A stretch of 22,828 nucleotides of DNA from a virus, in the IMG/VR virus record IMGVR_UViG_3300042565_001183, positions 1 to 22,828 of that record. The stretch is one strand, 5' to 3'. Below are positions 8,680-16,754 of the stretch, one piece after another. Positions within the stretch are counted from its first letter, which is position 1, and every line of letters begins with the position of its first letter. The notes beneath the pieces are model-generated. The model ran no database searches. It had not been told where the DNA came from and saw only the letters and a program-made list of their open reading frames with translations. The position numbers were made by a program, and so were the translations under genes.

Positions 8680-9123
8680 TTATGTTTCGGGGTTCGGGCT
8701 GGCGAGGTCAGCAACGGCCTCCGCACTCGCCTCCGCAAAGCTCGCCTGCGGCTGGCCGAAAGACTCCGCTGGTGCGGGTGTCGGGGATGCGGCCCATGAA
8801 AGCATGACGCCCTCAAGCCACTGCTTCGCGGCGGTCATCTTCGGGCCGAGGGGCTTGCCTGCGGTCATCAAGGCCATCTCAAAACGCTGTAAGGCGAGCG
8901 TCTGGTAAGGAGAGAAGTATTGAGCAACAGCCTCTTCGGCGGTCATCGTCGCCATAGGCGGAACCACCCACGCGCCATTAGTCCACACGGCATACACGCT
9001 TGGGGGCGCGCTTTGGACGGCCCAATCAAAACGCTTCGGGTTGTCGGCAACTTCCCATGCAGCCATCTGCTCGCCAAGGTCGCGGACATCGGAGGGGTCG
9101 GAAATGCGGTAATAGTTAGGCAT
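8680..9123 (-). CDS. Hypothetical tail-cluster protein
   Basis: This 147-residue soluble protein starts MPNYYRISDPSDVRDLGEQ and overlaps the LamG-like gene by eight bases. Residues 70-110 are helical (YQTLALQRFEMAL, AAKQWLEGVML), and the tail is Ala/Pro/Glu-rich and probably disordered. The gene sits between a lectin-like protein and the tailspike, where fibre-assembly chaperones are often encoded, but I see no motif that proves such a role. It is GC-rich like the fibre gene and unlike the tailspike downstream, so a module boundary may fall at about 8640. Confidence 0.65.
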   Translation of the reverse strand: MPNYYRISDPSDVRDLGEQMAAWEVADNPKRFDWAVQSAPPSVYAVWTNGAWVVPPMATMTAEEAVAQYFSPYQTLALQRFEMALMTAGKPLGPKMTAAKQWLEGVMLSWAASPTPAPAESFGQPQASFAEASAEAVADLASPNPET

Positions 9124-9742
9124 AAACTCGCGGATGGTTGGCGACTGTCGCCGTGTTGTTGTTGGTGATGGTCAAGCCTCCGCGCACATCTTGCAGTTCA
9201 CGGACGAGCGGGGCGTAAAAGACAAGCGACTGCGGGCGCACCTTGTCGCAGGTCATGCCTTTGGCGAGGGATGCGATTTCGTCGGCGGTGAGGGCGGCGT
9301 TCCAGATGCCGACTTCGGCTATATTGCCATTTGTAAAAAATGTCTGCACATGGTTGCCACCAATAGTAATTCTTGTGTAACTATTTGATGAGCCAATTCC
9401 AACGTCATTTGTGCCAATCAGCGATCCGTTTACATACAAACTCCTGCTTGATGCTGAAGTAAATACACCGCACAAGTGTATCCAAGTATTTGCAGAATAT
9501 GTTCCTCCGATGATGCTAGTGAGTCCGCCTCCTGAATCAATCTGATTGGCTCCAAAAGTTCCATTGTCATTCGCTACTACATTCACGCGACTCTGATTTG
9601 CTCCATCAGAGACAACTATATATGGATATAACGCGCCAGTTGCGTTTCCGCGTGTATTGCAAGCAATGGTCAACGGAACTGCGGAAACAGGACATGATGC
9701 CGTCCGCAAATACTGGTTTGTGCCGTTGAATGCGTAAGCCAT
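9116..9742 (-). CDS. LamG / concanavalin A-like lectin domain protein
   Basis: Nearly the whole 208-residue protein is one jelly-roll domain of the laminin-G/ConA superfamily. It opens with FNGTNQYL, continues with strands around ANTWIHLCGVF, SRSLYVNGSLIGT and RITIGGN, and closes with GNIAEVGIWNAALTADEI, the signature end of LamG_3-type domains. These domains bind sugars; in phages they often decorate tails and help in host recognition. There is no signal peptide. The start lies two bases after the fibre stop (TAG-TT-ATG), and its own stop overlaps the next start, so all three are likely co-translated. Confidence 0.8.
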   Translation of the reverse strand: MAYAFNGTNQYLRTASCPVSAVPLTIACNTRGNATGALYPYIVVSDGANQSRVNVVANDNGTFGANQIDSGGGLTSIIGGTYSANTWIHLCGVFTSASSRSLYVNGSLIGTNDVGIGSSNSYTRITIGGNHVQTFFTNGNIAEVGIWNAALTADEIASLAKGMTCDKVRPQSLVFYAPLVRELQDVRGGLTITNNNTATVANHPRVYA

Positions 9743-9744
9743 AA

Positions 9745-12252
9745 CTACGCCGCGCTCCTTATTTCGACAGCGATCAACTCCGCATCGCCTGTCATGGTGT
9801 CGTTGGTCGCATCGTCCGCATTGCGAAAGACCTTCAAGCGAAACCTGTTGCCTGCCGCCAGCGAGTCGATGGCGGTGGCGGTGATTTCGGTCACGGTCTC
9901 AATGCCGCTTGTGCCGTTGGCCGCGCTGTGCGCTTCGGTGGCAGTGTCGAATGAGTCCGTGTCGAGGTCTGTGCCAGATTTCTCAAACTGAACGCCCCAT
10001 CGGCAGTTGCCGCTCGTTGCGGTGCTTGCCATCCAGTGAATGAAAACTTTCAGGCCGCTGCCGAGCGATGCACCTTCGGGGATGACGCCAACAAATACTG
10101 CGCTTTCGTCCGTGGCGGCATCGAAGTCGAGGACGGCAATGCTGTTGCGCGTGTCGAGGGTGGCGAAGGCTGTGGCAGGCGGTTGGTTGTGTTCGGCGGT
10201 GAAGACGGCGTAGGTCTTGGTGCCGCCAGACCCGCCGCCCGTAGCCGACAGCTCCCCCGCCGACAGCGAAAGGCCCGATCCGATTTGGATCTCCTCGATG
10301 GAGCCTGTGCTGCTGCTTGTCCTTCCCAAAATTCTTGCGGTGGCTTGGGTTAGGCCCGATGAAGTGATGGAGCCGCTGGCGGCTGCGCCTGTAACGTCCG
10401 CGACAACGTGGGTGTGGTTGCCTGCGGCTACTTCGGTGGAGCCTGTGCCGACAGGGAGGCGGGCGACATCAACCGTGCCGCTAAATATCGCTTCGGCGCC
10501 AAAACGGCTAATCGTTCTATCCTCATACCAAGACGTTGCAGAAGTGCTTGCAGCAATAAATGTGGCGCGATCAACGGCTCGCAGATTGTCTGTGAAAAAG
10601 CCAGAAGAGATCGACCCGCGCATAGGCGTCAGCGTCTGCCCCGTAGAGGAATTAAATTCAATTATGACCACATCGCCCGCCATGACGCCCGTAGTTGGCA
10701 GCAAGATTCGCAGACCAGATGTGGCTGTGTTGACCGTGTAAATTTTGGCGCGGGCGGCGGTCAGTGTGACGTTGGCGGTAATGGTGCCGAGATTTTCGGT
10801 GAGGAAGATGGACTGAGCCCCAATATCACTCGGAGCCAGCGCATCCGTGCCGCCTGTGGCGTGGGAGGCTTTGTGTGCGAGTGTGCTGCTTGGCGTCCTC
10901 GCATCCGAAAGCCGCGCATCATTCCCCTCGCAAGCGGTTCCCGCTGTGGTTCCGTAGCTGACAGCGAGAGTTCTATTGGCTGTGAGGTCTCCACCGCCTG
11001 TCAACCCTGTGCCAGCACTAATACTTCGGGATGTTGGAACACCTCCGATATTAGTTAATGCGGTTGCGGGATTTGAGACATCAGATAAGTTATTAACTTC
11101 AAGAAGTGCCCCCTGTGCCGTCAAAAGCCCGCCTACATTGATTGTCCAAGCTGTAAATGGCCCACCGCTTCCTTCTACGGTATCGACATTAACCACCAAC
11201 GTTGTTCCAGAATAGCTTGTAACAAAAGCATGCATATGACGATTTACATCATAGACAATCGTAACGTCCTGTGTTGGAGTATAACTAAGTCCCGACTGTA
11301 CAGTAAATGTTTTGGAACCAGTAGTAAGAGAATGAGAAGATGTGCTGGTTGTTAGATATCTGTCTCCGCGATTGGCCAACGTAAATGCCGTAGTAGCGAT
11401 TTGAGTGGTATCAGTTCCAGCAGCAGCAGTAGGTGCTGTCGGGGTTCCAGTGAGCGCGGGGGAGTCTAGATTAGCCTTTAGATTTAGCGCAGTCTGGGTA
11501 GCTGTTGAGACGGGTTTTGAGGCATCACTTGTGTCATCGACATTACCGAGTCCAACATCAGACTTTGTGGCGGAAGCTCCGACAGTAGCCCGCCCCTTCG
11601 CATCAACGGTGACTTTGGTGTAGGTTCCCGCGCTTACCCCTGAAGTAGTTAAGGTGGGATTTGGGTAGGTTCCTGTAAGATCTCCTCCTGCGGGGCCGCT
11701 GGGTGCGGTGGATATAGCTCCCCACTCAGGTGCGGTGGCTCCGCTATTTACCTTTAGGACTTGCCCTGCCGTTCCGATAGGAAGCCTCTCGTTGACCAGC
11801 GCCCCGCGATAGAGGGTGTCGCCTTGATTAGTAAGGATAGACTCTCCTCCTCCTCCAGAGGTGCCATAGCGAGGAAGGATCTGCCATCCACGGGTAGACC
11901 CCGTATAGATCATCGTGAAGTAGGCTCCTTCGACGTTACAGACGAGGTTTTCTTCGATGGATTCGATTCTCTGTCCGTTTCGGGCGATGATCAGGGGATT
12001 TGTGTCAAAGGTCTCCGAGTAGTCAAAGATATCGATGGAGTCGCCTTCATTCGGGTTAAGCGGGAGAGTAAGGGTAAATGTCCCTCCAGAGGTATCGGCT
12101 GCGATGTTCTGTGAGTTAGAGAGCGTCTGCGGACTAGAGACTACCGTGTAGTTGATATTAGCTTGCGGGCCAGTCGGCCCAGACGGCCCCCGCTCCACCA
12201 CCTCAATGACCTCAATCTCCCTCTCCGTGATCTCAATGACCTCTTGGCTCAT
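9745..12252 (-). CDS. Large tail fibre protein
   Basis: This 835-residue fibre begins with an acidic Ile/Glu/Val repeat and a short collagen-like GPSGPTGPQ (22-30). A small beta domain (31-130) follows, then classical fibre-shaft motifs: [16 protein letters not shown] (145-160), [12 protein letters not shown] (190-201), [19 protein letters not shown] (229-247), [18 protein letters not shown] (414-431) and [14 protein letters not shown] (434-447). The last 145 residues are a compact beta domain ([29 protein letters not shown]) of a type found at the tip of other phage fibres. No enzymatic motif is seen. The gene overlaps the upstream 122-residue gene by ATGA. The C-terminal third is much richer in GC than the middle, suggesting domain exchange. 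Confidence 0.85.
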   Translation of the reverse strand: MSQEVIEITEREIEVIEVVERGPSGPTGPQANINYTVVSSPQTLSNSQNIAADTSGGTFTLTLPLNPNEGDSIDIFDYSETFDTNPLIIARNGQRIESIEENLVCNVEGAYFTMIYTGSTRGWQILPRYGTSGGGGESILTNQGDTLYRGALVNERLPIGTAGQVLKVNSGATAPEWGAISTAPSGPAGGDLTGTYPNPTLTTSGVSAGTYTKVTVDAKGRATVGASATKSDVGLGNVDDTSDASKPVSTATQTALNLKANLDSPALTGTPTAPTAAAGTDTTQIATTAFTLANRGDRYLTTSTSSHSLTTGSKTFTVQSGLSYTPTQDVTIVYDVNRHMHAFVTSYSGTTLVVNVDTVEGSGGPFTAWTINVGGLLTAQGALLEVNNLSDVSNPATALTNIGGVPTSRSISAGTGLTGGGDLTANRTLAVSYGTTAGTACEGNDARLSDARTPSSTLAHKASHATGGTDALAPSDIGAQSIFLTENLGTITANVTLTAARAKIYTVNTATSGLRILLPTTGVMAGDVVIIEFNSSTGQTLTPMRGSISSGFFTDNLRAVDRATFIAASTSATSWYEDRTISRFGAEAIFSGTVDVARLPVGTGSTEVAAGNHTHVVADVTGAAASGSITSSGLTQATARILGRTSSSTGSIEEIQIGSGLSLSAGELSATGGGSGGTKTYAVFTAEHNQPPATAFATLDTRNSIAVLDFDAATDESAVFVGVIPEGASLGSGLKVFIHWMASTATSGNCRWGVQFEKSGTDLDTDSFDTATEAHSAANGTSGIETVTEITATAIDSLAAGNRFRLKVFRNADDATNDTMTGDAELIAVEIRSAA

Positions 12253-12617
12253 CGGGCGATCTCCTGATAGACTTTAGCTTTGCCTGTGGCGAATGCAGTA
12301 TAGGTATAGCCTTGGTAGAGTTCGATTTCGTAGACGTTGTCGCCTGCTGTGAGGTTTGCGGCCTGTGTGGCGGTGATTTCGATTTCGATAGTGCCCGCTG
12401 CCCCGCCCAATGTAATCCCGCTTCCAGAGGTCAATGTAAGCAAAGTAGCACTATCCTTGGCACACTCCCGAATCACCATGTTGGCCCCGTAGCCCGTAAG
12501 ATTAACTGGGACATTAGACTTCCCCTTACAGGACTTGGTCAGATAACGAAACTTCGCCGTCCAAGTTTTTCCTTGGACGATTTCAATATCTCTCTCAAGT
12601 CTCCAGTAGTTGGTCAT
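12249..12617 (-). CDS. Small beta-sandwich tail protein (paralogue of 14506-14868)
   Basis: This 122-residue protein has the pattern of a small phage beta-sandwich family that often precedes fibres. It starts with a strand and [11 protein letters not shown], has the core [14 protein letters not shown] near the middle, then [11 protein letters not shown], an [19 protein letters not shown] strand pair, and ends with AKVYQEIAR. The 120-residue protein at 14506-14868 matches this point by point (VDLTGFTAKMHIR, VYDLELYNG, EVTR ending), so the two are paralogues. A baseplate or fibre-adaptor role, comparable to BppU-type N-terminal domains, is an inference. It overlaps its neighbours on both sides by ATGA. 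Confidence 0.7.
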   Translation of the reverse strand: MTNYWRLERDIEIVQGKTWTAKFRYLTKSCKGKSNVPVNLTGYGANMVIRECAKDSATLLTLTSGSGITLGGAAGTIEIEITATQAANLTAGDNVYEIELYQGYTYTAFATGKAKVYQEIAR

Positions 12618-14185
12618 TTATACAGTGGAACACGGAAGCTGACATTGCTTCCATTGGTTTGTACGGTAACCTCCATCCAAGCAACATGGTTGTTAAAATT
12701 TCCCGCATTTGTCGGGTTGGAATTCGTGGCAAACACTGCTGCTTGGAAGTTGGCGTTATTGGTGTTGGTGAGGGCTGAGAGAGGAATGCCCAAGTTGGTT
12801 CTGGTTTGCGCCACTGCTGTTGCCCCTCCCAAATACGGCCAAGAAATTGGGCCAACCAAAGATAGTTGACCGCTATCCCAGCTTACTTCGACTATGCCTG
12901 TATCACCATAAAGATTTCTGTTTGTAGAAAACAAAGCAGTTTGAAATGTTACATCATTAGTGTTGGTGAGGCCGCTCCAAACTAGCCCCAAATTCGTTCT
13001 ACTTGCCGCCGCATTCGCTGCTGCATTGGTTCCCGAAAAGAAGATAGGCTCAACATAAGAGATATTGTCGGCCAATCTCCATGCTCCACTGCGATACATC
13101 AACAGAACAGTCTCATCAAGCTGGTTGATGGTGATTAGATTGGTTGCTGCGCCCAATTGCCTAATTGCCGTTAACGCATTGGTTGTCTGGGCCAAATGAA
13201 TAATAGTTGCTCTATCTCCTTCAAATGTGGTTACGGGGTTGGTCGGAAGCGTCACAGTATTGGTAACTCCAGATACAGAAGGGGCAAGGCTGAACAGGAA
13301 AAGATTGCGACTATTTGTGGCGGCATTTGTTGATGTTCCAGTAACGTTTGTCTGGTATTGGACAGTTGTGGAAATCGGGGCTACCGCCCAGAAATTAGTC
13401 GGGCTTACCACAGAGCCATTTGTATCAACCAACACTGGATTGGTATTAGTTCCAAATAATGCGGCTTGAAATGTTGCGGCGTTGGTGTTGGTTAACCCAC
13501 TCCAAGGAAGGCCGAGGTTAGTACGAGTAGTGGCCGCATTGCTTGTGTTATTAAAAAATAAGCTGGTAAAAAGCGTAAGATTACCACTTCCATCGTCAGC
13601 GAGGTCATAGCCTGCAATTGTAATTTCTTCAAATTTTGCCGCAGGAGCATAAATGTCATAATTTCCCAGCGTATTGGTTGTGCCACCTAAAAGGAGGCCA
13701 TTAAACATAACGTTATTGGTTTCGTTCAATCCAATAGCTGTGCGAAAATTTGTGGCATCGGTGTTTGTGAGCGCACTCCAGCCAAGGCCAAGATTGGTAC
13801 GGGTGATGGCGGCATTTGTGGTGTTGGCAAAAGAAATTCCGCTTACTGTGTTAATAACAATCTCACTGGCCTTGAGTCTAGCAACATTAGAACCAACCAC
13901 AACAAGATCGGTTTCACCTCCTCCCGCTCTCCTAAATCCAGTGTTTGTTGCTCCAAATCTAAGTTGAAAATTTCCATCAGTTACATTTGCAAAATATCCA
14001 GTGTTAAAAGTTGCATCATTGGTGGCCCCAAGTCCAAGTCCTGAACGAGCGTTTGAAGCATCGGCGCTCCAAAAATTAGTGGGTTGAACCACAGCACTGT
14101 TTGTTCCAACCAAAACATTTCGTGTTTGTCCAAAGCCCGAAACAACCAAGGCTGCTGAAATAATAAGAGAGAGAATTTTTTTCAT
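12614..14185 (-). CDS. Secreted Asn/Thr-rich repeat fibre-like protein
   Basis: The 523-residue reading from ATG 14185 opens with a strong Sec signal (MKKILSLIISAALVVSGFG, then QT). A start six codons upstream would weaken it, and the preceding stop overlaps this ATG as TAATG. The mature protein carries four to five diverged copies of a roughly 30-45-residue unit: RTNLGL, then WSALTNT or WSGLTNT, then xxFQAALF and TNTN (clear copies near residues 120, 215, 400 and 460). AVVQPTNFW and SVVSPTNFW also recur. Fibre shafts often use ARTNLG-type repeats, so a host-binding fibre is likely. A Sec signal on a fibre-like protein is odd and suggests export or a surface-protein origin. Confidence 0.7.
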   Translation of the reverse strand: MKKILSLIISAALVVSGFGQTRNVLVGTNSAVVQPTNFWSADASNARSGLGLGATNDATFNTGYFANVTDGNFQLRFGATNTGFRRAGGGETDLVVVGSNVARLKASEIVINTVSGISFANTTNAAITRTNLGLGWSALTNTDATNFRTAIGLNETNNVMFNGLLLGGTTNTLGNYDIYAPAAKFEEITIAGYDLADDGSGNLTLFTSLFFNNTSNAATTRTNLGLPWSGLTNTNAATFQAALFGTNTNPVLVDTNGSVVSPTNFWAVAPISTTVQYQTNVTGTSTNAATNSRNLFLFSLAPSVSGVTNTVTLPTNPVTTFEGDRATIIHLAQTTNALTAIRQLGAATNLITINQLDETVLLMYRSGAWRLADNISYVEPIFFSGTNAAANAAASRTNLGLVWSGLTNTNDVTFQTALFSTNRNLYGDTGIVEVSWDSGQLSLVGPISWPYLGGATAVAQTRTNLGIPLSALTNTNNANFQAAVFATNSNPTNAGNFNNHVAWMEVTVQTNGSNVSFRVPLYK

Positions 14186-14505
14186 TACATTAGTCGTTTC
14201 CAAACCCGATTTGTTCCTGTTTGACTGTTATAATCATTGGGTCGGATAATAAATGGATCATTTTGAGCGTCTGTTCCTGTGGTTAGTTGATAAATGGCAG
14301 GAATTCCGCCAATGACCAAAAATAATACAATACCAACCGCATAAGTTCCACTAACCGTATTAAGATTGGCCAAAGATCCGCTACCTCCTGTAAGAGTTGT
14401 AATTGAAGGTTCAACACGAAGGATATTAACACTGGGAGTGGTAATGGGGCTTGAAGAAACTCCGATAACGCTACTGGATGGGATGGGGATACAGATCTTG
14501 CTCAT
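14185..14505 (-). CDS. Hypothetical beta-rich tail-cluster protein
   Basis: This 106-residue protein starts MSKICIPIPSSSVIGVSSS and ends NRVWKRLM. It has a hydrophobic stretch (AVGIVLFLVIGGIPAIYQL, about 55-73) that could be a strand pair or one membrane segment. It is wedged tightly between the 120-residue beta-sandwich gene (stop directly followed by this ATG) and the secreted repeat protein (TAATG overlap). The C-terminal FIIRPNDYNSQTGTNRVW looks like phage-fibre sequence. I do not recognise a family; a small fibre-associated protein fits the context best. Confidence 0.6.
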   Translation of the reverse strand: MSKICIPIPSSSVIGVSSSPITTPSVNILRVEPSITTLTGGSGSLANLNTVSGTYAVGIVLFLVIGGIPAIYQLTTGTDAQNDPFIIRPNDYNSQTGTNRVWKRLM

Positions 14506-14868
14506 TTATCGGGTAACCTCTGGTGAAATGATAACATTGCCTTGCAGGATTCGGGTTGTGACGGCCCCGTTGTAAAGCTCAAGGTCATATACGGCTTTAT
14601 CACAAACCGAGAGCGATGCCGTGTCAGTTGCCAAAATAAATAGTCTAATAGATCCTGTAGCCTCATTCAATATAATTCTACCATTACTTGTGGACAATTC
14701 AAGAATTAGTGCTTTCGATTCGGGCTTTGACCGAATGTGCATCTTGGCTGTAAATCCCGTAAGATCCACGGGAGCCGAGGGTTCCCCAGTCTCATAGAAC
14801 AGAGTCTGATTGAAGGTGGCACCTTGGAATATGCAGATATCCGCTTCGGCAATCGGTAGTTGAGCCAT
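14506..14868 (-). CDS. Small beta-sandwich tail protein (paralogue of 12249-12617)
   Basis: The preferred ATG at 14868 gives 120 residues; a TTG three codons upstream is the alternative. The layout is that of a widespread phage beta-sandwich family: FQGATFNQTLFY, then PVDLTGFTAKMHIRSKPES, ILELSTSNGRIIL, ATGSIRLFI and VYDLELYNG, ending VIISPEVTR. The copy at 12249-12617 shares this order. Each precedes a long fibre-like gene, the other directly and this one after the 106-residue gene, which suggests two tandem adaptor-plus-fibre cassettes. The gene begins 16 bases after the terminase stop, so it is likely on the same transcript. No Shine-Dalgarno sequence is visible. Confidence 0.72.
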   Translation of the reverse strand: MAQLPIAEADICIFQGATFNQTLFYETGEPSAPVDLTGFTAKMHIRSKPESKALILELSTSNGRIILNEATGSIRLFILATDTASLSVCDKAVYDLELYNGAVTTRILQGNVIISPEVTR

Positions 14869-14884
14869 AAATGGCAAATAGAAT

Positions 14885-16726
14885 CTACCAATTCTTCTTT
14901 ATAGTCAAGGCTTGTTTAAGTTTTTTAAACGTCTCCTTGTTGAGTCGTTTCTTTTCCTCAATCGCCTCGCTGCCCGCCATAGCCCCAAATACCTTACGAG
15001 CCACAAATAATCCAACTGCAAATGAGTCAAACAAGTCGGGGGACTTTCCGATCCTCTTTTTCATGTCGGTCTTGGACTCAATGATGATCTTGCGGGTTCG
15101 GCGCACATACTTTCTTTGGGTCATCTCCCATGCCAAGTCAGGGGTAATTCCCTTGAGTTGTTCGCACTCCAAGAAGTAACGGGCAGCAAAGCAGAGTTCT
15201 GAAGCCATATTGTGGAATAATTCTTTGCCGACTTGCGGTTTCCCAGTGACTTCGTTTCTCATGGCATATTGGGCGCTGACAGGAAGGTCAGATGCTGCTC
15301 CTGCAAAACTTACTGCATGCCAACCCTTTAGGAGTTCTCGTTCTCCAATTGACCAGAAAATACCGCCCGCCGAAGCATCCACACCCATCCATTGATTTGG
15401 AATTCCCAACTTAAGGGACAAATCATGGATTTGCTGGATCATCTCGTATTGGAAATCTTCCTGAGACCCAGCCCTTCGGTTGAGGACATACTGTTTTTCA
15501 ACAGCTATCGCCCACTTGCCGCTAATCAGCTTCCCATACTTGAGGTGGGTAAACACAAACCTATCGCCGCCTTCGGTGTAGCTTGGGTCAATACCAGCAA
15601 TATCTTTCGGGGTTCCATCCCAGATAGGTTTATCTAACGCCCCATGGCGGGCTAGGAGGATGTCCGAGACAATCGTGGAATCATCGGCATCGGCAGGAGG
15701 CCAGAATCCCCTAAACTTTCTCCAATACTGTGGGTTAAGTTCTCCAAGTTCTTTTCGGGCCAAGGCCACATCATTGGGTTTGGGAAGAAATGGATATCGG
15801 AGTCCCTTGCCAGCGTCGAAGGACTGTTGGTTCGGATTGTCGTTCTCTGAATCAAACCTGATGCACACCCCCTCAATACCAGCCACCCGTATCTTCCAGT
15901 TCGGGGTTTGCTCGTCCACACTCATCCACCCCTTGATGGGTTCGCAGAATTTTCCATGGGGATCGAAGATGGAAGACGGGTTGCCCGCGCCGACGATATA
16001 GAGTTCTTGTGCGCCCTTAAATCCCCAGACCGCTTCGTTAATTACAGAAGCCGAGCAATCTTGCAACTCATCGATTATCAACACGATACGACGATTCTTT
16101 TTACCTTGAAGTCGCTTTTGAGCGTCATCTTTGTATTCGTCACCCGCCGCTAGAAGCATAATAGACGAGGCATCACTAACTCCTGTTTCGGGATCGATCA
16201 CGGCCCCCTCTTCGTCTGAGAGCTTAATGATATCCATGGACTCAATGAGCCTTCCAGAGGCCAGCCCCATGTTTCGGGCTTCGCGGTACATCTTGACCAG
16301 TGCCGCCCAGATACGCTGTTTAGCGTCAATCTTGGACGTAGAGACCACAATGGTCATTGTATTGATCGGGTCGCAGAACCAGTTAACCAGCGCAAACGCC
16401 GCCATCCCGTAGGACTTTCCAGAGTCAGTGCCACCAGCGAGACCAGTAACACTTCGGACAAATCGGTTTCCAGTGACTTCGTCTACTTCGTGAACAGTGT
16501 TACAGAACGCCTGTGCGCTGAGTTCTGCCCACCTATGCCACTGGAAGGTTGGCCAGATTGCCGAAACGATATTTCGGTAATGGCGGGCTTTTCCGAGTCC
16601 TCCTTCTTCGGGGGTAAGCCCCTGCAAGAAGGCGTCCATCTCAATGCGGATTGGCGTAATTGCCTGTCCGTCTTTGGGTAACCACAACCTCCCGTATTTC
16701 TCTATCCCTTGATCAACTGTTGCCAT
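14885..16726 (-). CDS. terL: Terminase large subunit
   Basis: This 613-residue protein is the DNA-packaging motor. The ATPase half has a Walker A (GGTDSGKS, 98-105), a Walker B with catalytic Glu (VLIIDE, 215-220) and a coupling motif (GAGNPSS, 246-252). The C-terminal nuclease half has the RNase H-like acidic triad: D380 in AGIDPSY, D450 in GVDASAGG and D564 or D567 in KSPDLFDSFAVG. All needed residues are present, and the length is within the usual 450-650 range. It cuts concatemeric DNA and pumps it through the portal. The ATG at 16726 lies 28 bases from the divergent small-terminase-like gene. No Shine-Dalgarno sequence is visible. Confidence 0.93.
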   Translation of the reverse strand: MATVDQGIEKYGRLWLPKDGQAITPIRIEMDAFLQGLTPEEGGLGKARHYRNIVSAIWPTFQWHRWAELSAQAFCNTVHEVDEVTGNRFVRSVTGLAGGTDSGKSYGMAAFALVNWFCDPINTMTIVVSTSKIDAKQRIWAALVKMYREARNMGLASGRLIESMDIIKLSDEEGAVIDPETGVSDASSIMLLAAGDEYKDDAQKRLQGKKNRRIVLIIDELQDCSASVINEAVWGFKGAQELYIVGAGNPSSIFDPHGKFCEPIKGWMSVDEQTPNWKIRVAGIEGVCIRFDSENDNPNQQSFDAGKGLRYPFLPKPNDVALARKELGELNPQYWRKFRGFWPPADADDSTIVSDILLARHGALDKPIWDGTPKDIAGIDPSYTEGGDRFVFTHLKYGKLISGKWAIAVEKQYVLNRRAGSQEDFQYEMIQQIHDLSLKLGIPNQWMGVDASAGGIFWSIGERELLKGWHAVSFAGAASDLPVSAQYAMRNEVTGKPQVGKELFHNMASELCFAARYFLECEQLKGITPDLAWEMTQRKYVRRTRKIIIESKTDMKKRIGKSPDLFDSFAVGLFVARKVFGAMAGSEAIEEKKRLNKETFKKLKQALTIKKNW

Positions 16727-16754
16727 TTATGAAATTTATACTAAACTAATCCGA
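16727..16754. promoter_or_regulatory. 28-base divergent gap between terminase genes
   Basis: The two start codons face away from each other with only 28 A/T-rich bases between them. TTTATACTAAAC (16735-16746) reads as TATACT toward the plus-strand gene, about 12 bases from its ATG, and as TAGTATAAA toward the large terminase. Any -35 element must lie inside the opposite coding region. Very short leaders or leaderless messages are expected if transcription starts here. Confidence 0.4.

Noticed and set aside
10408-11058. 216-residue plus-strand frame opposite the fibre gene
   Set aside because: It is Arg/Cys/Gly-rich as expected for the reverse of GC-rich fibre repeats, and the minus-strand fibre motifs are clear.
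12558-12579. Perfect 8-base-stem hairpin (CGTCCAAG, six-base loop) in the 122-residue gene
   Set aside because: A few such stems are expected by chance in 23 kb, it lies in coding sequence, and no U-run follows.
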